NCBI RefSeq assembly: GCF_027213785.1
Contig: NZ_JAPWGO010000014.1
Coordinates: 54,794 to 118,793, forward strand
Direction of reading: 5' to 3'
Source: Limimaricola sp. G21655-S1
GTDB taxonomy: Bacteria > Pseudomonadota > Alphaproteobacteria > Rhodobacterales > Rhodobacteraceae
Length of the DNA stretch: 64,000 bases
Positions 34,968 through 46,295 of the stretch are shown here, in pieces. The notes under the pieces are model-generated. The model was given only the letters and a program-made list of their open reading frames with translations. It was not told where the DNA came from and made no database searches. Positions within the stretch are counted from its first letter, which is position 1. Every line of letters starts with the position of its first letter. A program made the position numbers and the translations under genes.

Positions 34968-36635
34968 ATGGATGAGGAGTTGGGCTTTCCGTTGCGCGAG
35001 CGGCGCGGCACAGGTCGCACCGATACAGATCGCGGCGAGAACGACCCCTCCCATGCCCGTTGGGCCCGTGCAGCGCTCCCCGATCCGGAGCTGCCCGACG
35101 ACCCGGATATCCCGCTGCCCCTGATCACCGCCGAACAGGCCTACCCGGTGTTCGAGCGCTGCTTCCTAGAGGCGCGCGACCGGGTGCGCATGTCGTTTCG
35201 CGTCTTCGACCCGTTTACCCAGCTGCATTCCGTGTCGGCCCGCAAGGTCGGCGAAATCTGGTTCGACCTCATCGCCCACAAGCTGCGCGAGGGGCTGCGG
35301 GTCGAGATCGCGATCACCGATTTCGACCCGATCGCCGTCACCTCGATGCACGCGATGACATGGGATTCGATCCGCGGCCTCATCGCAGCGGGGGAGGCCT
35401 CGGGCCATCCTGAGCGGCTGGTGCTGCGACCGGCGATGCATCCGGCGCGGGTCGGCGCGGTGCCGCGCGCTCTGTTGTGGTACAAGACCTGGCGCGAGCT
35501 GCATCGCACGGCCTGCCAGCTGAGTGGGCTGCCGCCCGAGGACCGCGCCGAAATGCTGCAGCTGCGGCCCGGGTTGAGGGATCACATCACCGAACGCCGG
35601 GGCCGGCTCGTGGCCAAGCCCTGGCCGATCCCGGAACTCTATCTCGCGACCCATCACCAGAAGCTCGCGGTCTTCGACGACAAATGGCTGTATATCGGCG
35701 GTCTCGATCTCGACGATCGTCGTTTCGACACGCCGCGCCATGACCGGCCCGCGCAGGAAACCTGGCACGACGTCCAACTGTTGATGGGCGGCGAGGCCGT
35801 GGCCGATGCGCATCGGCATCTCGACAGCTATCTGCGGATCAACGCGGGCGCCACGCCAGAGCCTGCGGGCCGGATCCTGCGCACGCTCTCGGCGCATCGT
35901 ACCCCCTCGGTCCTGCGCATGTCGCCCAAGCGGCAGGTCGAGGAGCTGTTCGACGCGCATCGCGACCTTTTCGCCGGGGGGCGCGACCTGATCTATGTCG
36001 AAACCCAGTTCATGCGGGACCGGGACATCGCCCGGTCCCTTGTCCGTGCGGCGCGGGCCAACCCCGATCTCGGCCTTATCATGGTGCTTCCGGCCGCGCC
36101 GGAGGATGCAGCCTTTGCCCGCGCGCGGATTGATGCGCGCTACGGCGATTACCTGCAGGCGCGCTGCATCGGCAAGATCCGCCGCGCCTTCGGGGATCGG
36201 GCCCTGATCCTGTCACCGGCCGCGCCGCGCCGCGCCGGCCAGAAGGACGTCGGACCACGGGCCCGCATGTGGCGTGCGCCGATCATCTATGTCCACGCCA
36301 AGATCGCGATCGCCGATGATGTCGACGCGCTGGTGTCCTCGGCCAATTTGAACGGCCGCTCGATGCATTGGGACACCGAGGCCGGGGTGCGGCTTGCGGG
36401 CAGGGCGGCGGTGGAGCCGTTGCGCGACGCCTGCATGCGTCACTGGATGGGCGAGGCCGGGCCGCAGCGACCGGGCGAAAGCGGCCGCGAACTCGTGGCG
36501 CGGTGGCGCGGCATGGTGCGGGCCGACAGCGCCCGCGTGCCGGAGCTGCGCGAGGGGCTGCTCCTGCCTTATCCGCTGCGCCCCGCCTGGCGGCTCGGGC
36601 GCAACCTGCCAGGGATCCCGGAGGCGATGGTCTGA
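34968..36635 (+). CDS. Phospholipase D-like protein
   Basis: A 555-aa protein with two HKD catalytic motifs: HQKLAVFD near residue 227 and HAKIAIAD near 445, each followed by the usual IGGLDLDDR or SSANLNGRS context. This is the organisation of phosphatidyltransferases and phospholipases D. There is no signal peptide or membrane helix, so it is probably cytoplasmic or peripheral. It follows the stress-locus kinase by 11 bases and may be cotranscribed with it, suggesting a role in membrane lipid remodelling under stress (inference). Confidence 0.87.
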   Translation: MDEELGFPLRERRGTGRTDTDRGENDPSHARWARAALPDPELPDDPDIPLPLITAEQAYPVFERCFLEARDRVRMSFRVFDPFTQLHSVSARKVGEIWFDLIAHKLREGLRVEIAITDFDPIAVTSMHAMTWDSIRGLIAAGEASGHPERLVLRPAMHPARVGAVPRALLWYKTWRELHRTACQLSGLPPEDRAEMLQLRPGLRDHITERRGRLVAKPWPIPELYLATHHQKLAVFDDKWLYIGGLDLDDRRFDTPRHDRPAQETWHDVQLLMGGEAVADAHRHLDSYLRINAGATPEPAGRILRTLSAHRTPSVLRMSPKRQVEELFDAHRDLFAGGRDLIYVETQFMRDRDIARSLVRAARANPDLGLIMVLPAAPEDAAFARARIDARYGDYLQARCIGKIRRAFGDRALILSPAAPRRAGQKDVGPRARMWRAPIIYVHAKIAIADDVDALVSSANLNGRSMHWDTEAGVRLAGRAAVEPLRDACMRHWMGEAGPQRPGESGRELVARWRGMVRADSARVPELREGLLLPYPLRPAWRLGRNLPGIPEAMV

Positions 36636-36658
36636 GCCGCGCCGCGCCGCGGCGCGGC

Positions 36659-36683
36659 GGAACCGCCGGCCGCACTCCGCGTT
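36659..36683 (+). promoter_or_regulatory. EcfG-dependent promoter of a small membrane peptide gene
   Basis: GGAAC at 36659-36663, 16 bases, CGTT at 36680-36683: a perfect EcfG consensus. It begins directly after an 18-base perfect palindrome (36641-36658) that could end the phospholipase D transcript, and about 27 bases before a 28-codon gene. Confidence 0.78.
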
Positions 36684-36709
36684 GGCCCCGACACGACCAG
36701 GAGGACGCC

Positions 36710-36796
36710 ATGACCATCGCAACGATGGTGGCCGCCCTTGCGGGTCTGGTGGTGGTTGCGTTCCTGATCTTCCTGCTTACGGGCGGAGACGACTGA
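36710..36796 (+). CDS. 28-residue single-helix membrane peptide
   Basis: The peptide starts MTIATMVAALAGLVV, continues through a hydrophobic stretch to LLTG, and ends GDD: one membrane helix of about 20 residues with a short acidic tail. The ribosome site AGGAGG lies six bases before the ATG, and a perfect EcfG promoter precedes it. A hairpin (arms 36848-36854 and 36880-36886) follows about 50 bases after the stop. Function unknown. Promoter, ribosome site and hydrophobic profile together argue for a real stress-induced small protein. Confidence 0.7.
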   Translation: MTIATMVAALAGLVVVAFLIFLLTGGDD

Positions 36797-36847
36797 TGGA
36801 AGGTGGGGAGCACCATGGCCGTTTCGCTGCCGGACGGTCACCCGGTG

Positions 36848-36886
36848 TCGCCTGTCGCGCCCGTACTGCTTGGGTACGGCAGGCGA
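36848..36886 (+). terminator. Hairpin downstream of the membrane peptide gene
   Basis: Outer arms TCGCCTG (36848-36854) and CAGGCGA (36880-36886) enclose inner arms CCGTAC (36861-36866) and GTACGG (36874-36879). No T run follows, so termination is only plausible. Confidence 0.45.
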
Positions 36887-37059
36887 CCCGGTCCCCCGCC
36901 TCGATCTCCAGCCTTCTTTCACCGGTCCAAGGCCCGATGCCGCGCCCGCTGACCCGGCGCTCGCGCCGGGGTGCAGTTGAAACCCCCCGGGCAGACCACT
37001 AAGACTCTCGAAGGACAAGATCCGCACGAGACGCAAGCGTTCCCGAAAAGGCAGAGCAG

Positions 37060-37701
37060 ATGCACGATCCCGTTGAGACCTACATGAACCTCGTCCCGAT
37101 GGTGGTCGAGCAGACCAGCCGCGGCGAGCGCGCCTACGACATCTTCTCGCGCCTGCTGAAAGAGCGCGTGATCTTCGTCAATGGCCCGGTGCATGACGGC
37201 ATGAGCCAGCTCATCGTCGCGCAGCTTCTGCACCTCGAGGCCGAGAACCCGAAGAAAGAAATCTCGATGTACATCAACAGCCCCGGCGGTGTCGTCACCT
37301 CCGGCCTGTCGATCTACGACACCATGCAGTACATCCGGCCCAAGGTCTCGACACTCGTGATCGGCCAGGCTGCCTCGATGGGTTCGCTGCTGCTGACCGC
37401 GGGCGAGAAGGGCATGCGCTTCTCGCTGCCCAACTCCCGCGTCATGGTGCACCAGCCCTCGGGCGGCTATCAGGGCCAGGCCACGGACATCATGATCCAC
37501 GCCGCCGAGACCCAGAAGCTCAAGAACCGGCTCAACGAGATCTACGTCCACCATACCGGCCAGCCGTTGGAAAAGGTCGAGGCGGCGCTCGAGCGCGACA
37601 ACTTCATGTCGCCCGAGGAGGCGCGCGACTGGGGCCTGATCGACGAGATCCTGACCAGCCGCGATCAGGGCGAGGACAAGACGCCCAACACCGCCGGTTG
37701 A
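37060..37701 (+). CDS. clpP: ATP-dependent Clp protease proteolytic subunit
   Basis: A 213-aa serine peptidase that forms the degradation chamber of ClpXP. Catalytic Ser106 lies in GQAASMGS and His131 in MVHQPSGG; the third residue, an Asp, is expected near 180. The N-terminal [25 protein letters not shown] is typical of ClpP1. The gene ends at a strong hairpin and is followed by clpX. Confidence 0.97.
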   Translation: MHDPVETYMNLVPMVVEQTSRGERAYDIFSRLLKERVIFVNGPVHDGMSQLIVAQLLHLEAENPKKEISMYINSPGGVVTSGLSIYDTMQYIRPKVSTLVIGQAASMGSLLLTAGEKGMRFSLPNSRVMVHQPSGGYQGQATDIMIHAAETQKLKNRLNEIYVHHTGQPLEKVEAALERDNFMSPEEARDWGLIDEILTSRDQGEDKTPNTAG

Positions 37702-37708
37702 TCCGGCG

Positions 37709-37741
37709 GGCGATCACCCCCGTCAAACCGGGGTGATCGCC
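37709..37741 (+). terminator. Terminator hairpin after clpP
   Basis: Perfect 12-base arms (GGCGATCACCCC and complement) around a nine-base loop, starting seven bases after the clpP stop. It implies that clpX also has its own promoter in the roughly 110 bases that follow. Confidence 0.75.
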
Positions 37742-37849
37742 GATACCGCGCCGGGATTTTGGCGTTGTGGCCGCGAAATGGCTGCCTTATCGTCTGATCA
37801 AGGGCAGTCCGAGAGAGATAAAGCAGGGCCGATGGCCCGGGGGTTCGAT

Positions 37850-39115
<1,266 letters not shown>

Positions 39116-39119
39116 GGCC

Positions 39120-39494
39120 GTGCAGCGCTTTACCTCCGGTTCGGAGTTCGAGGGACGGATCGGCTACAGCCGGTCCGTCCTTTGCGATGGGTGGGTCTTC
39201 GTTTCCGGCACCACCGGCTACGACTACGCCACGATGACGCTGCCCGACGGTGTCGAGGCGCAGTGCCGACAGGCGCTTGCCAATCTCGAAACGGCGCTGA
39301 AGGCTGCGGGCTCCGACATGGGGCATGTGGCGCGCGTCACCTACATGCTGCTCGACCGGAGCGATTTCCCCGCCTGCTGGCCGCTGCTGCGCGCCGCCTG
39401 GGGCGATGCGCCACCGGCCGCGACTATGATCGAATGCGGGCTGATGGAGCCCCAGATGCGGATCGAGATCGAGGCCACCGCGCGGGCCCTCTGA
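39120..39494 (+). CDS. Rid-family (YjgF/YER057c) protein
   Basis: A 124-aa protein with the Rid fold: [41 protein letters not shown] and a C-terminal IEIEATA strand. In true RidA enamine deaminases a conserved Arg follows the PPAR-type motif; here that position reads PPAATMIE, so deaminase activity by the standard mechanism is doubtful. The start is probably the GTG at 39120, four bases after clpX; an ATG at 39075 would overlap clpX by 41 bases. Confidence 0.83.
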   Translation: MQRFTSGSEFEGRIGYSRSVLCDGWVFVSGTTGYDYATMTLPDGVEAQCRQALANLETALKAAGSDMGHVARVTYMLLDRSDFPACWPLLRAAWGDAPPAATMIECGLMEPQMRIEIEATARAL

Positions 39495-39561
39495 GCCGCG
39501 CTCACCACTGGACCTCGGTCGCCGTTTGCGGCATGACGGGGCGCAGGACAGGAGACCGGTC

Positions 39562-39945
39562 ATGAGCTTTGGCAGCACCCTCAAGCGCTTCTTCACTTGG
39601 TGGAACGGGCAGACCTTCGGCACCCAGCTCTTCACCTGGCGCAATGGCCAGAAGGTGGGCGAGGACCGGCAGGGCAACATCTTCTATCGCACCGCCGACG
39701 ATTCGAAGCGCTGGGTTATCTTCAACGGCGAAGTCGAAGCGAGCCGTATCGATCCCGAATGGCATGGCTGGCTGCACCGGATCTGGGATCAGCCGCCGAC
39801 CGAGCGGCCGCTGGTGCACCGCCCTTGGGAAAAGCCGCACGAGCCGAACCATACCGGTACAGAGATGGCCTATGCGCCGAAGGGTTCGATCCGCCGCGCG
39901 GCACCGACCGACATGAAGGATTACGACGCGTGGCAGCCCGAGTGA
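39562..39945 (+). CDS. NADH:ubiquinone oxidoreductase accessory subunit, NDUFA12 family
   Basis: A 127-aa protein matching the B17.2/NDUFA12 family: [20 protein letters not shown], the DRQGNIFYR block, [23 protein letters not shown], and the C-terminal [12 protein letters not shown]. It is an accessory subunit or assembly-linked protein of complex I, shared by mitochondria and Alphaproteobacteria. The next gene overlaps its end. Confidence 0.93.
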   Translation: MSFGSTLKRFFTWWNGQTFGTQLFTWRNGQKVGEDRQGNIFYRTADDSKRWVIFNGEVEASRIDPEWHGWLHRIWDQPPTERPLVHRPWEKPHEPNHTGTEMAYAPKGSIRRAAPTDMKDYDAWQPE

Positions 39946-40298
39946 TCCGCGCCGCGAGCCTTGCGCTGGCGCTCGTCGCCACGCCGGTGGTCGCGCAGGA
40001 GGCCGCCGTGGCCCCCGGTGGCGTGCTGCGCGTGCTCGACAAGATCACCGGTATCGTCACAGATCTCGATCTCGCGGCGGGCGAGACCGGCACGGTGGGG
40101 CATCTCTCGATCGAACTGGACGAGTGCCGGTATCCCGCCGACAACCCGGCGGGCGACGCCTACGAGCATCTCGTCGTGCGTTACCAGAAGATCGAGGAGC
40201 CGGTGTTCCAGGGCTGGATCATTGCCTCTGCACCCGCGCTCAACGCGATGGATCACCCGCGCTACGACGTCTGGGCGCTGCGCTGCAGAACCTCCTGA
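39930..40298 (+). CDS. Exported DUF2155 protein
   Basis: A 122-aa protein with a Sec signal (hydrophobic stretch [15 protein letters not shown]) and a mature domain with [57 protein letters not shown], matching DUF2155. Function unknown. It commonly follows the NDUFA12 gene in Rhodobacteraceae. GTG starts at 39930 and 39942 are both possible. Its 3' end overlaps aat on the other strand by 37 bases. Confidence 0.84.
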   Translation: MAARVIRAASLALALVATPVVAQEAAVAPGGVLRVLDKITGIVTDLDLAAGETGTVGHLSIELDECRYPADNPAGDAYEHLVVRYQKIEEPVFQGWIIASAPALNAMDHPRYDVWALRCRTS

Positions 40299-40915
40299 GC
40301 CGGCGCGGGCGGGCCGGGAGCGATGAAATCGCCCGGTAGCGCCAGCGCTTCGGCCAGCGCCGCCTTGTAGCGGGCGCGCGGGATCTCGACGAAGCCGAGG
40401 CTGGCGAGATGCGGGGTCAGGAACTGTGCATCGAACAGGGTGAAACCGCCGAGGCGCAACCGGTCCACCAGCCATGCCATAGCCAGTTTCGACGCATCGG
40501 TGCGGCGCGAGAACATGCTTTCGCCGAAAAAGGCGCTGCCCAGCGTGACGCCGTAGATGCCGCCGGTCAGCGCTCCGTCATGGCGTATCTCGACCGAATG
40601 GGCAAAGCCCATGCGGTGCAGCGCGGTGTAGAGATCGAAGATCTCGTCGTTGATCCAGGTCTCCGGCCGGTCGGCGCAGCCTTCCAGCACAGCCTGGAAA
40701 TCACCGTTCACGGCGATCTCGAAGCCACCCCGACGCATCCGCCGGGCAAGACTGCGCGAGAGCCGAAAGCGGTCGAGCGGCAGGACGCCGCGCCGCTGCG
40801 GGTCGACCCAGAATATCTCCGGGTCGTCCCGGCTTTCGGCCATGGGAAACACGCCCTGTGCATAGCCGTGCAGCAGCAGTTCCGGCGTCAGCCGAGGCTC
40901 GGGCCGCGAGACCAT
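40262..40915 (-). CDS. aat: Leucyl/phenylalanyl-tRNA-protein transferase
   Basis: A 217-aa enzyme of the N-end rule pathway that adds Leu or Phe to proteins with N-terminal Arg or Lys. Family motifs are LLHGYAQGVFPMAE, FWVDPQRRGVLPLDRFRLSRSL, TWINDEIFDLYTALHRMGFAHSVE, GGIYGVTLGSAFFGESMFSR and LFDAQFLTPHLASLG. It follows accC by 14 bases and is likely the last gene of an accB-accC-aat transcript. Confidence 0.95.
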   Translation of the reverse strand: MVSRPEPRLTPELLLHGYAQGVFPMAESRDDPEIFWVDPQRRGVLPLDRFRLSRSLARRMRRGGFEIAVNGDFQAVLEGCADRPETWINDEIFDLYTALHRMGFAHSVEIRHDGALTGGIYGVTLGSAFFGESMFSRRTDASKLAMAWLVDRLRLGGFTLFDAQFLTPHLASLGFVEIPRARYKAALAEALALPGDFIAPGPPAPAQEVLQRSAQTS

Positions 40916-40929
40916 GCGCGGCCCCCGCC

Positions 40930-42279
40930 TTATCCTTGCAGGGTCTGGTCGAGCCAGCGCTCGAGCCAGTGGATGTTGTAATCCCCCTTGAGGATGTCGG
41001 GTTCGCCCAAGAGCGCGTGGTGCAGCGGCACGGTGGTGTCGACGCCATCGACAATCAGCTCGCCCAGCGCCCGGTTGAGACGGGCCAGCGCCTCGGCCCG
41101 GTCCTGGCCATGCACGATCAGCTTGGCGATCAGGCTGTCGTAATAGGGCGGGATTCGGTAGCCGTCATAGAGTGCGCTGTCCATCCGGACGCCAAGGCCG
41201 CCGGGGGCGTGATACTGCGTGATCCGGCCCGGGCAGGGCGCGAAGTTCGGCAGCTTCTCGGCGTTGATCCGGACCTCGATCGCGTGACCGCGGATCTGCA
41301 GATCCTCCTGCGCGAAGGACATCGGCAGCCCGGCGGCAACGCGGATCTGCTCGCGCACGAGATCGACGCCGAAGATCGCCTCGGTCACCGGATGCTCCAC
41401 CTGCAGGCGGGTGTTCATCTCGATGAAGTAGAACTCGTCATTCTCGAACAGGAACTCGATCGTGCCGGCGCCGGCATAGTTGATCTTCGACACCGCGTCG
41501 GCGCAGACCTTGCCGATCCGATCGCGCAGTTCCTGCGTGATGCAGGGGCCGGGGGCCTCCTCGAGCACCTTCTGGTGACGCCGCTGCAGCGAGCAGTCGC
41601 GCTCGCCCAGATGCACCGCGCCGCCCTTGCCGTCGCCGAAGACCTGGATCTCGATGTGGCGCGGCGTGGTGAGGTACTTCTCGATATAGACCTCGTCATT
41701 GCCGAAGGCGGCCTTGGCCTCGGAGCGCGCGGTCTGGAAGGCGCGCTCGATCTCGGCCTCGGACTTCGCGACCTTCATGCCGCGCCCGCCGCCGCCGGCG
41801 GTGGCCTTGATGATCACCGGGTAGCCGATCTCGGCGCCGATCTTCTTGGCCGCCTCGACGGTCGGCACGCCGCCATCCGAGCCCGGCACGCAAGGCACGC
41901 CCAGCGCCTTCATCGTGTCCTTGGCGGTGATCTTGTCGCCCATGACCCGGATATGCTCGGCGGTCGGACCGATGAAGGTCAGGCCGTGATCCTCGACCGC
42001 CTGCACGAAGGCGGCGTTCTCGGAGAGGAAGCCGTAGCCCGGATGGATCGCCTGGGCGCCGGTGATCTCGCAGGCCGAGAGGATGGCCGGGAAGGAGAGG
42101 TAGGACTGGCCCGAGGGGGGCGGGCCGATGCAGATCGCCTCATCGGCCATGCGCACATGCATGGCATCCGAATCGGCGGTGGAGTGCACGGCGACGGACT
42201 TGATGCCCATCTCGCGCGCGGCGCGCACGACGCGCAGCGCGATTTCGCCGCGGTTGGCGATGAGGATCTTGTCGAACAT
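40930..42279 (-). CDS. accC: Acetyl-CoA carboxylase, biotin carboxylase subunit
   Basis: A 449-aa ATP-grasp enzyme that carboxylates the biotin on AccB for fatty acid synthesis. The N-terminal [20 protein letters not shown], the glycine-rich loop [11 protein letters not shown], and [16 protein letters not shown] are diagnostic. An alternative GTG start at 42288 overlaps the accB stop. The gene is five bases from accB. Confidence 0.97.
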   Translation of the reverse strand: MFDKILIANRGEIALRVVRAAREMGIKSVAVHSTADSDAMHVRMADEAICIGPPPSGQSYLSFPAILSACEITGAQAIHPGYGFLSENAAFVQAVEDHGLTFIGPTAEHIRVMGDKITAKDTMKALGVPCVPGSDGGVPTVEAAKKIGAEIGYPVIIKATAGGGGRGMKVAKSEAEIERAFQTARSEAKAAFGNDEVYIEKYLTTPRHIEIQVFGDGKGGAVHLGERDCSLQRRHQKVLEEAPGPCITQELRDRIGKVCADAVSKINYAGAGTIEFLFENDEFYFIEMNTRLQVEHPVTEAIFGVDLVREQIRVAAGLPMSFAQEDLQIRGHAIEVRINAEKLPNFAPCPGRITQYHAPGGLGVRMDSALYDGYRIPPYYDSLIAKLIVHGQDRAEALARLNRALGELIVDGVDTTVPLHHALLGEPDILKGDYNIHWLERWLDQTLQG

Positions 42280-42284
42280 GGGGC

Positions 42285-42788
42285 TCACTCGATGATCATC
42301 AGCGGCGCGCCGAACTCGACCGGGCTGCCATCCTCGACGAGGATGCGCTTGACGGTGCCGGAGCGGGGAGCGGGGATCTGGTTCATGGTCTTCATCGCCT
42401 CGATGATGAGGACGGTGTCGCCCTCCTTCACCTGCGCGCCCGGCGAAACGAAGGGCGGCGAGCCGGGCTCGGCCTGCAGATAGGCGGTGCCGACCATGGG
42501 CGAAGTAACGGCGCCCGGATGGCTCGCGGGGTCGTCGGAGACGGCGGCGGCGGGAGCCGCGGCCGGGCTCGGGGCCGCCGCGGCGGCCATCGGGGCGGGT
42601 TGGCTCTGCTGCGCGGGTATGGCGACCTGTTGCACGACTTCGCGGGCGCGGCTGACCCGGACGTTCAGGCTGTCATTCTCGCCGTAATCGCGCTTCACCT
42701 GAAGCTCGGTCAGATCGTTCTGGTTCAGCAGTTCCGCCAGCGCGCGGATGAAGCTGACATCGCTGTCGTGGCTGGTCTTGTCGCTCAT
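42285..42788 (-). CDS. accB: Acetyl-CoA carboxylase biotin carboxyl carrier protein
   Basis: A 167-aa carrier protein. The C-terminal biotinyl domain contains [11 protein letters not shown] with the target Lys133; the more common sequence is EAMKLMN. A flexible Ala/Pro-rich linker (about residues 60-90) joins it to a conserved N-terminal helix region. First gene of accB-accC-aat. In many bacteria aroQ precedes accB, but none is seen here. Confidence 0.96.
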   Translation of the reverse strand: MSDKTSHDSDVSFIRALAELLNQNDLTELQVKRDYGENDSLNVRVSRAREVVQQVAIPAQQSQPAPMAAAAAPSPAAAPAAAVSDDPASHPGAVTSPMVGTAYLQAEPGSPPFVSPGAQVKEGDTVLIIEAMKTMNQIPAPRSGTVKRILVEDGSPVEFGAPLMIIE

Positions 42789-42901
42789 AGCTCTGGGCCC
42801 CTCGTATCACGCCCGTCCGGGCTGCAGTTCCGGGGGCTTATACGCCGGTTCGAAGGGCGAGGAAAGCAGCCCCCGACCGAGGGGCGCAATGCGGTGCCGC
42901 G

Positions 42902-43378
42902 TCAGGCGTCGCCGGTGCCGGGGTCCGTGGGGATCGGTTCGATGGGATCGTCGCCGCGAAGCGGTATCAGAGGCGCCGGGGCCAGATCGATGGCTATCGG
43001 CACGAGGGCCGTCTCGGGTAGCGGGGCGGGCGCCGGTTCTGAAATTCGGGAATCCGCCTTCGCTTCGAGGGCAGCCCTCGCTTCGCGGAGTTCCTCCTGG
43101 CGGGCGCTGTCGGGCAGCATGGCGACGCCCCATGGTTTGAGCGCCCGCTCGGGCGAATATTCCTTGATCGAGGTGGACGGCGACATGAGCCCCGCTCGCA
43201 CGAGACCGAAGCGACTCTGATCCGGCGGGCGCGGGGCAACGAAATCCGTGCGCTCGGAGGCGGTCACGGGCGGCAGGTCAGGTCGCGGTCGCGCCGCGGA
43301 GGCCGGCTCGAGTCGTGACTGCGCGATATCCCCGGTCGCCAGCCAGGACATCGGCGGCATCTGTCTGACAAGATCCAT
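42902..43378 (-). CDS. Hypothetical proline-rich protein
   Basis: A 158-aa protein with no family I recognise. It starts MDLVRQMPPMSWLATGD after a GGGAG ribosome site and is rich in Pro, Ala and Glu, with a charged, probably helical segment SARQEELREARAALEAKA near residues 105-122 and a Pro/Ala-rich C-terminus. No signal peptide or membrane span. It lies between acsA and accB on the same strand as both, 122 bases after acsA, so it could be a read-through gene of the acs transcript. Confidence 0.6.
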   Translation of the reverse strand: MDLVRQMPPMSWLATGDIAQSRLEPASAARPRPDLPPVTASERTDFVAPRPPDQSRFGLVRAGLMSPSTSIKEYSPERALKPWGVAMLPDSARQEELREARAALEAKADSRISEPAPAPLPETALVPIAIDLAPAPLIPLRGDDPIEPIPTDPGTGDA

Positions 43379-43500
43379 CTCATGCTCCCGAATCAGAAGC
43401 CCCACGAGGCGATGATCCCGGCAGATTATGGAAAAAGGATGAAGCCCCCGGGTTTCGCTGCGGGCCAGCGCAAAACCGGCCAGCAGCGCGTGATACAGGC

Positions 43501-45465
43501 TCAGCCGCGGTTCATGCGGTTCTGGATCAGATCCTCGACGACTTGCGGTTCGGCCAGCGTCGAGGTGTCGCCAAGGCTGCCGTAATCGTTCTCGGCGATC
43601 TTGCGCAGGATGCGGCGCATGATCTTGCCCGAGCGGGTCTTGGGGAGGCCGGGCGCCCACTGGATGCAATCGGGCTTGGCGATCGGGCCGATCTCCTGAC
43701 GGACCCAATCCTCGAGTTCCTTGCGCAGCGCGTCGCTCGCCTCGACTCCCTCCATCAGCGTCACATAGGCATAGATGCCCTGACCCTTCACCTCGTGCGG
43801 ATAGCCGACGACGGCGGCCTCGGAGACCGCCTTGTGCGCGACCAGTGCGCTCTCGACCTCGGCGGTGCCCATGCGGTGGCCGGAGACGTTGATCACGTCG
43901 TCGACGCGACCGGTGATCCAGTAATAGCCGTCGGCGTCGCGGCGGCAGCCGTCACCGGAGAAGTAGTAGCCCGGATATTGCGAGAAATAGGTCTGCTCGA
44001 ACCGGTCGTGATCGCCCCAGATGGTGCGCATCTGCCCGGGCCAGCTGTCGGCAATGGCGAGCACACCCTCGGCCTCGGTCTCCTCGATCACGGCGCCCGA
44101 TTGCGGGTCGAGCACCACCGGTTTGACCCCGAAGAAGGGCAGGGTGGCGGAGCCCGGCTTGGTCGCGATGGCGCCGGGCAGAGAGGTGATCATGTGGCCG
44201 CCGGTCTCGGTCTGCCACCAAGTGTCGACGATCGGCACCTTACCCTTGCCGATGACCCGGTCGTACCACTCCCAGGCCTCCGGATTGATCGGCTCGCCCA
44301 CCGTGCCCAGCACCTTGAGCGAGGACAGATCGCGGCCCTCGGCCCAATGCTCGCCCTTGCCCATCAGGGCCCGGATCGCGGTGGGGGCGGTGTAGAACTG
44401 GTTCACCTTGTGCTTCTCGCAGACCTCCCAGAAGCGCGAAGCGTCGGGATAGGTCGGCACGCCTTCGAACATCAGTGTGGTCGCGCCATTGGCGAGCGGC
44501 CCGTAAACGATGTAGCTGTGCCCGGTGACCCAGCCGACATCGGCGGTGCACCAGAACACGTCGCCGTCATGGTAATCGAAGACGTAATGATGCGTCATCG
44601 CGGCATAGGCGAGATAGCCGCCGGTCGTGTGCACCACGCCCTTGGGCTGTCCGGTGGAGCCGGAGGTGTATAGGATGAAGAGCGGATCCTCCGCGCCCAT
44701 CTCCTCCGCCGGGCAGTCCTCGGAGACGCCGTCCTCCATCTCGTGCAGCCAGTGGTCGCGGCCCTCGACCATCTCGACCGCGCCGCCGGTGCGCTTGACC
44801 ACCAGCATCTGCGTGCCTTCGGGGCACTTCTCGAAAGCCTTGTCGGCATTGGTCTTGAGCGGGGTGTTGCGGCCCCCGCGCGGGGCCTCGTCGGCGGTGA
44901 TTACAACCTTGGCGTCGCAGCCCGTCACCCGCGCCGAGAGCGCGTCCGGCGAGAAGCCCGCGAAGACCACGGAGTGGATCGCGCCGATCCGGGCGCAGGC
45001 CAGCATCGCGTAGGCCGCCTGCGGGATCATCGGCATGTAGATGACGACGCGGTCGCCTTTTCCGACGCCCATCTTCTTCAGCACATTGGCGAATTTGCCG
45101 ACATGGGTATGCAACTGCTGATAGGTGATGTGCTGCGCTTCGGCCTGCGGGTCGTCGGGTTCCCAGATGATCGCGGTCTGGGCGCCGCGGGTCGCGAGGT
45201 GCCGGTCGATGCAATTCGCCGCGACGTTGAGCGCGCCATCTTCGAACCACTCGATCGAAACCCGGCCCAGCTCGAAATTGGTGTTCTTCACCTTGGAAAA
45301 CGGCTTGATCCAGTCCAGCCGCTTGCCCTGTTCGGCCCAGAACCCTTCGGGGTCCTGCATTGATTGCGCGTACATGCGATCATAGCCGGCGCGGTCGAGA
45401 TGGGCGCGGGCGCGGGTCTCATCGCTCGGCTCGTGAAGCTGCGGTGTCATGAGCGGATCCTTCAT
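43501..45465 (-). CDS. acsA: Acetyl-CoA synthetase
   Basis: A 654-aa AMP-forming ligase that activates acetate (and to a lesser degree propionate) to the CoA ester. The adenylate-forming motif [18 protein letters not shown], and the C-terminal TRSGKIMRR, with regulatory acetylation site Lys614, are visible. Its start lies 15 bases after the livF stop, with GAGGGAGA between, so it is the last gene of the ABC transporter operon rather than a free-standing acs. Confidence 0.95.
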   Translation of the reverse strand: MKDPLMTPQLHEPSDETRARAHLDRAGYDRMYAQSMQDPEGFWAEQGKRLDWIKPFSKVKNTNFELGRVSIEWFEDGALNVAANCIDRHLATRGAQTAIIWEPDDPQAEAQHITYQQLHTHVGKFANVLKKMGVGKGDRVVIYMPMIPQAAYAMLACARIGAIHSVVFAGFSPDALSARVTGCDAKVVITADEAPRGGRNTPLKTNADKAFEKCPEGTQMLVVKRTGGAVEMVEGRDHWLHEMEDGVSEDCPAEEMGAEDPLFILYTSGSTGQPKGVVHTTGGYLAYAAMTHHYVFDYHDGDVFWCTADVGWVTGHSYIVYGPLANGATTLMFEGVPTYPDASRFWEVCEKHKVNQFYTAPTAIRALMGKGEHWAEGRDLSSLKVLGTVGEPINPEAWEWYDRVIGKGKVPIVDTWWQTETGGHMITSLPGAIATKPGSATLPFFGVKPVVLDPQSGAVIEETEAEGVLAIADSWPGQMRTIWGDHDRFEQTYFSQYPGYYFSGDGCRRDADGYYWITGRVDDVINVSGHRMGTAEVESALVAHKAVSEAAVVGYPHEVKGQGIYAYVTLMEGVEASDALRKELEDWVRQEIGPIAKPDCIQWAPGLPKTRSGKIMRRILRKIAENDYGSLGDTSTLAEPQVVEDLIQNRMNRG

Positions 45466-45479
45466 TCTCTCCCTCGTGC

Positions 45480-46235
<756 letters not shown>

Positions 46236-46246
46236 GTCGTTCTCCC

Positions 46247-46292
46247 GCAAAACTCTTCGAAGAGTTTTGCAATTTCCTTCGAAGGAAATTGC
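46247..46292. repeat. Two overlapping perfect palindromes centred on TTCGAA
   Basis: Palindrome one spans 46247-46270 (24 bases, arms GCAAAACTCTTC and complement). Palindrome two spans 46269-46292 (24 bases, arms GCAATTTCCTTC and complement). They share a GC and both are centred on TTCGAA. They fill the gap between livG and livF and differ sharply in base composition from the neighbouring genes. Confidence 0.9.
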
Positions 46293-46295
46293 GCC

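Noticed and set aside
36796..37059. Possible second small gene after the membrane peptide (ATG at 36814)
   Set aside because: Its coding sequence would cross the hairpin at 36848-36886 and shows no hydrophobic or conserved pattern.
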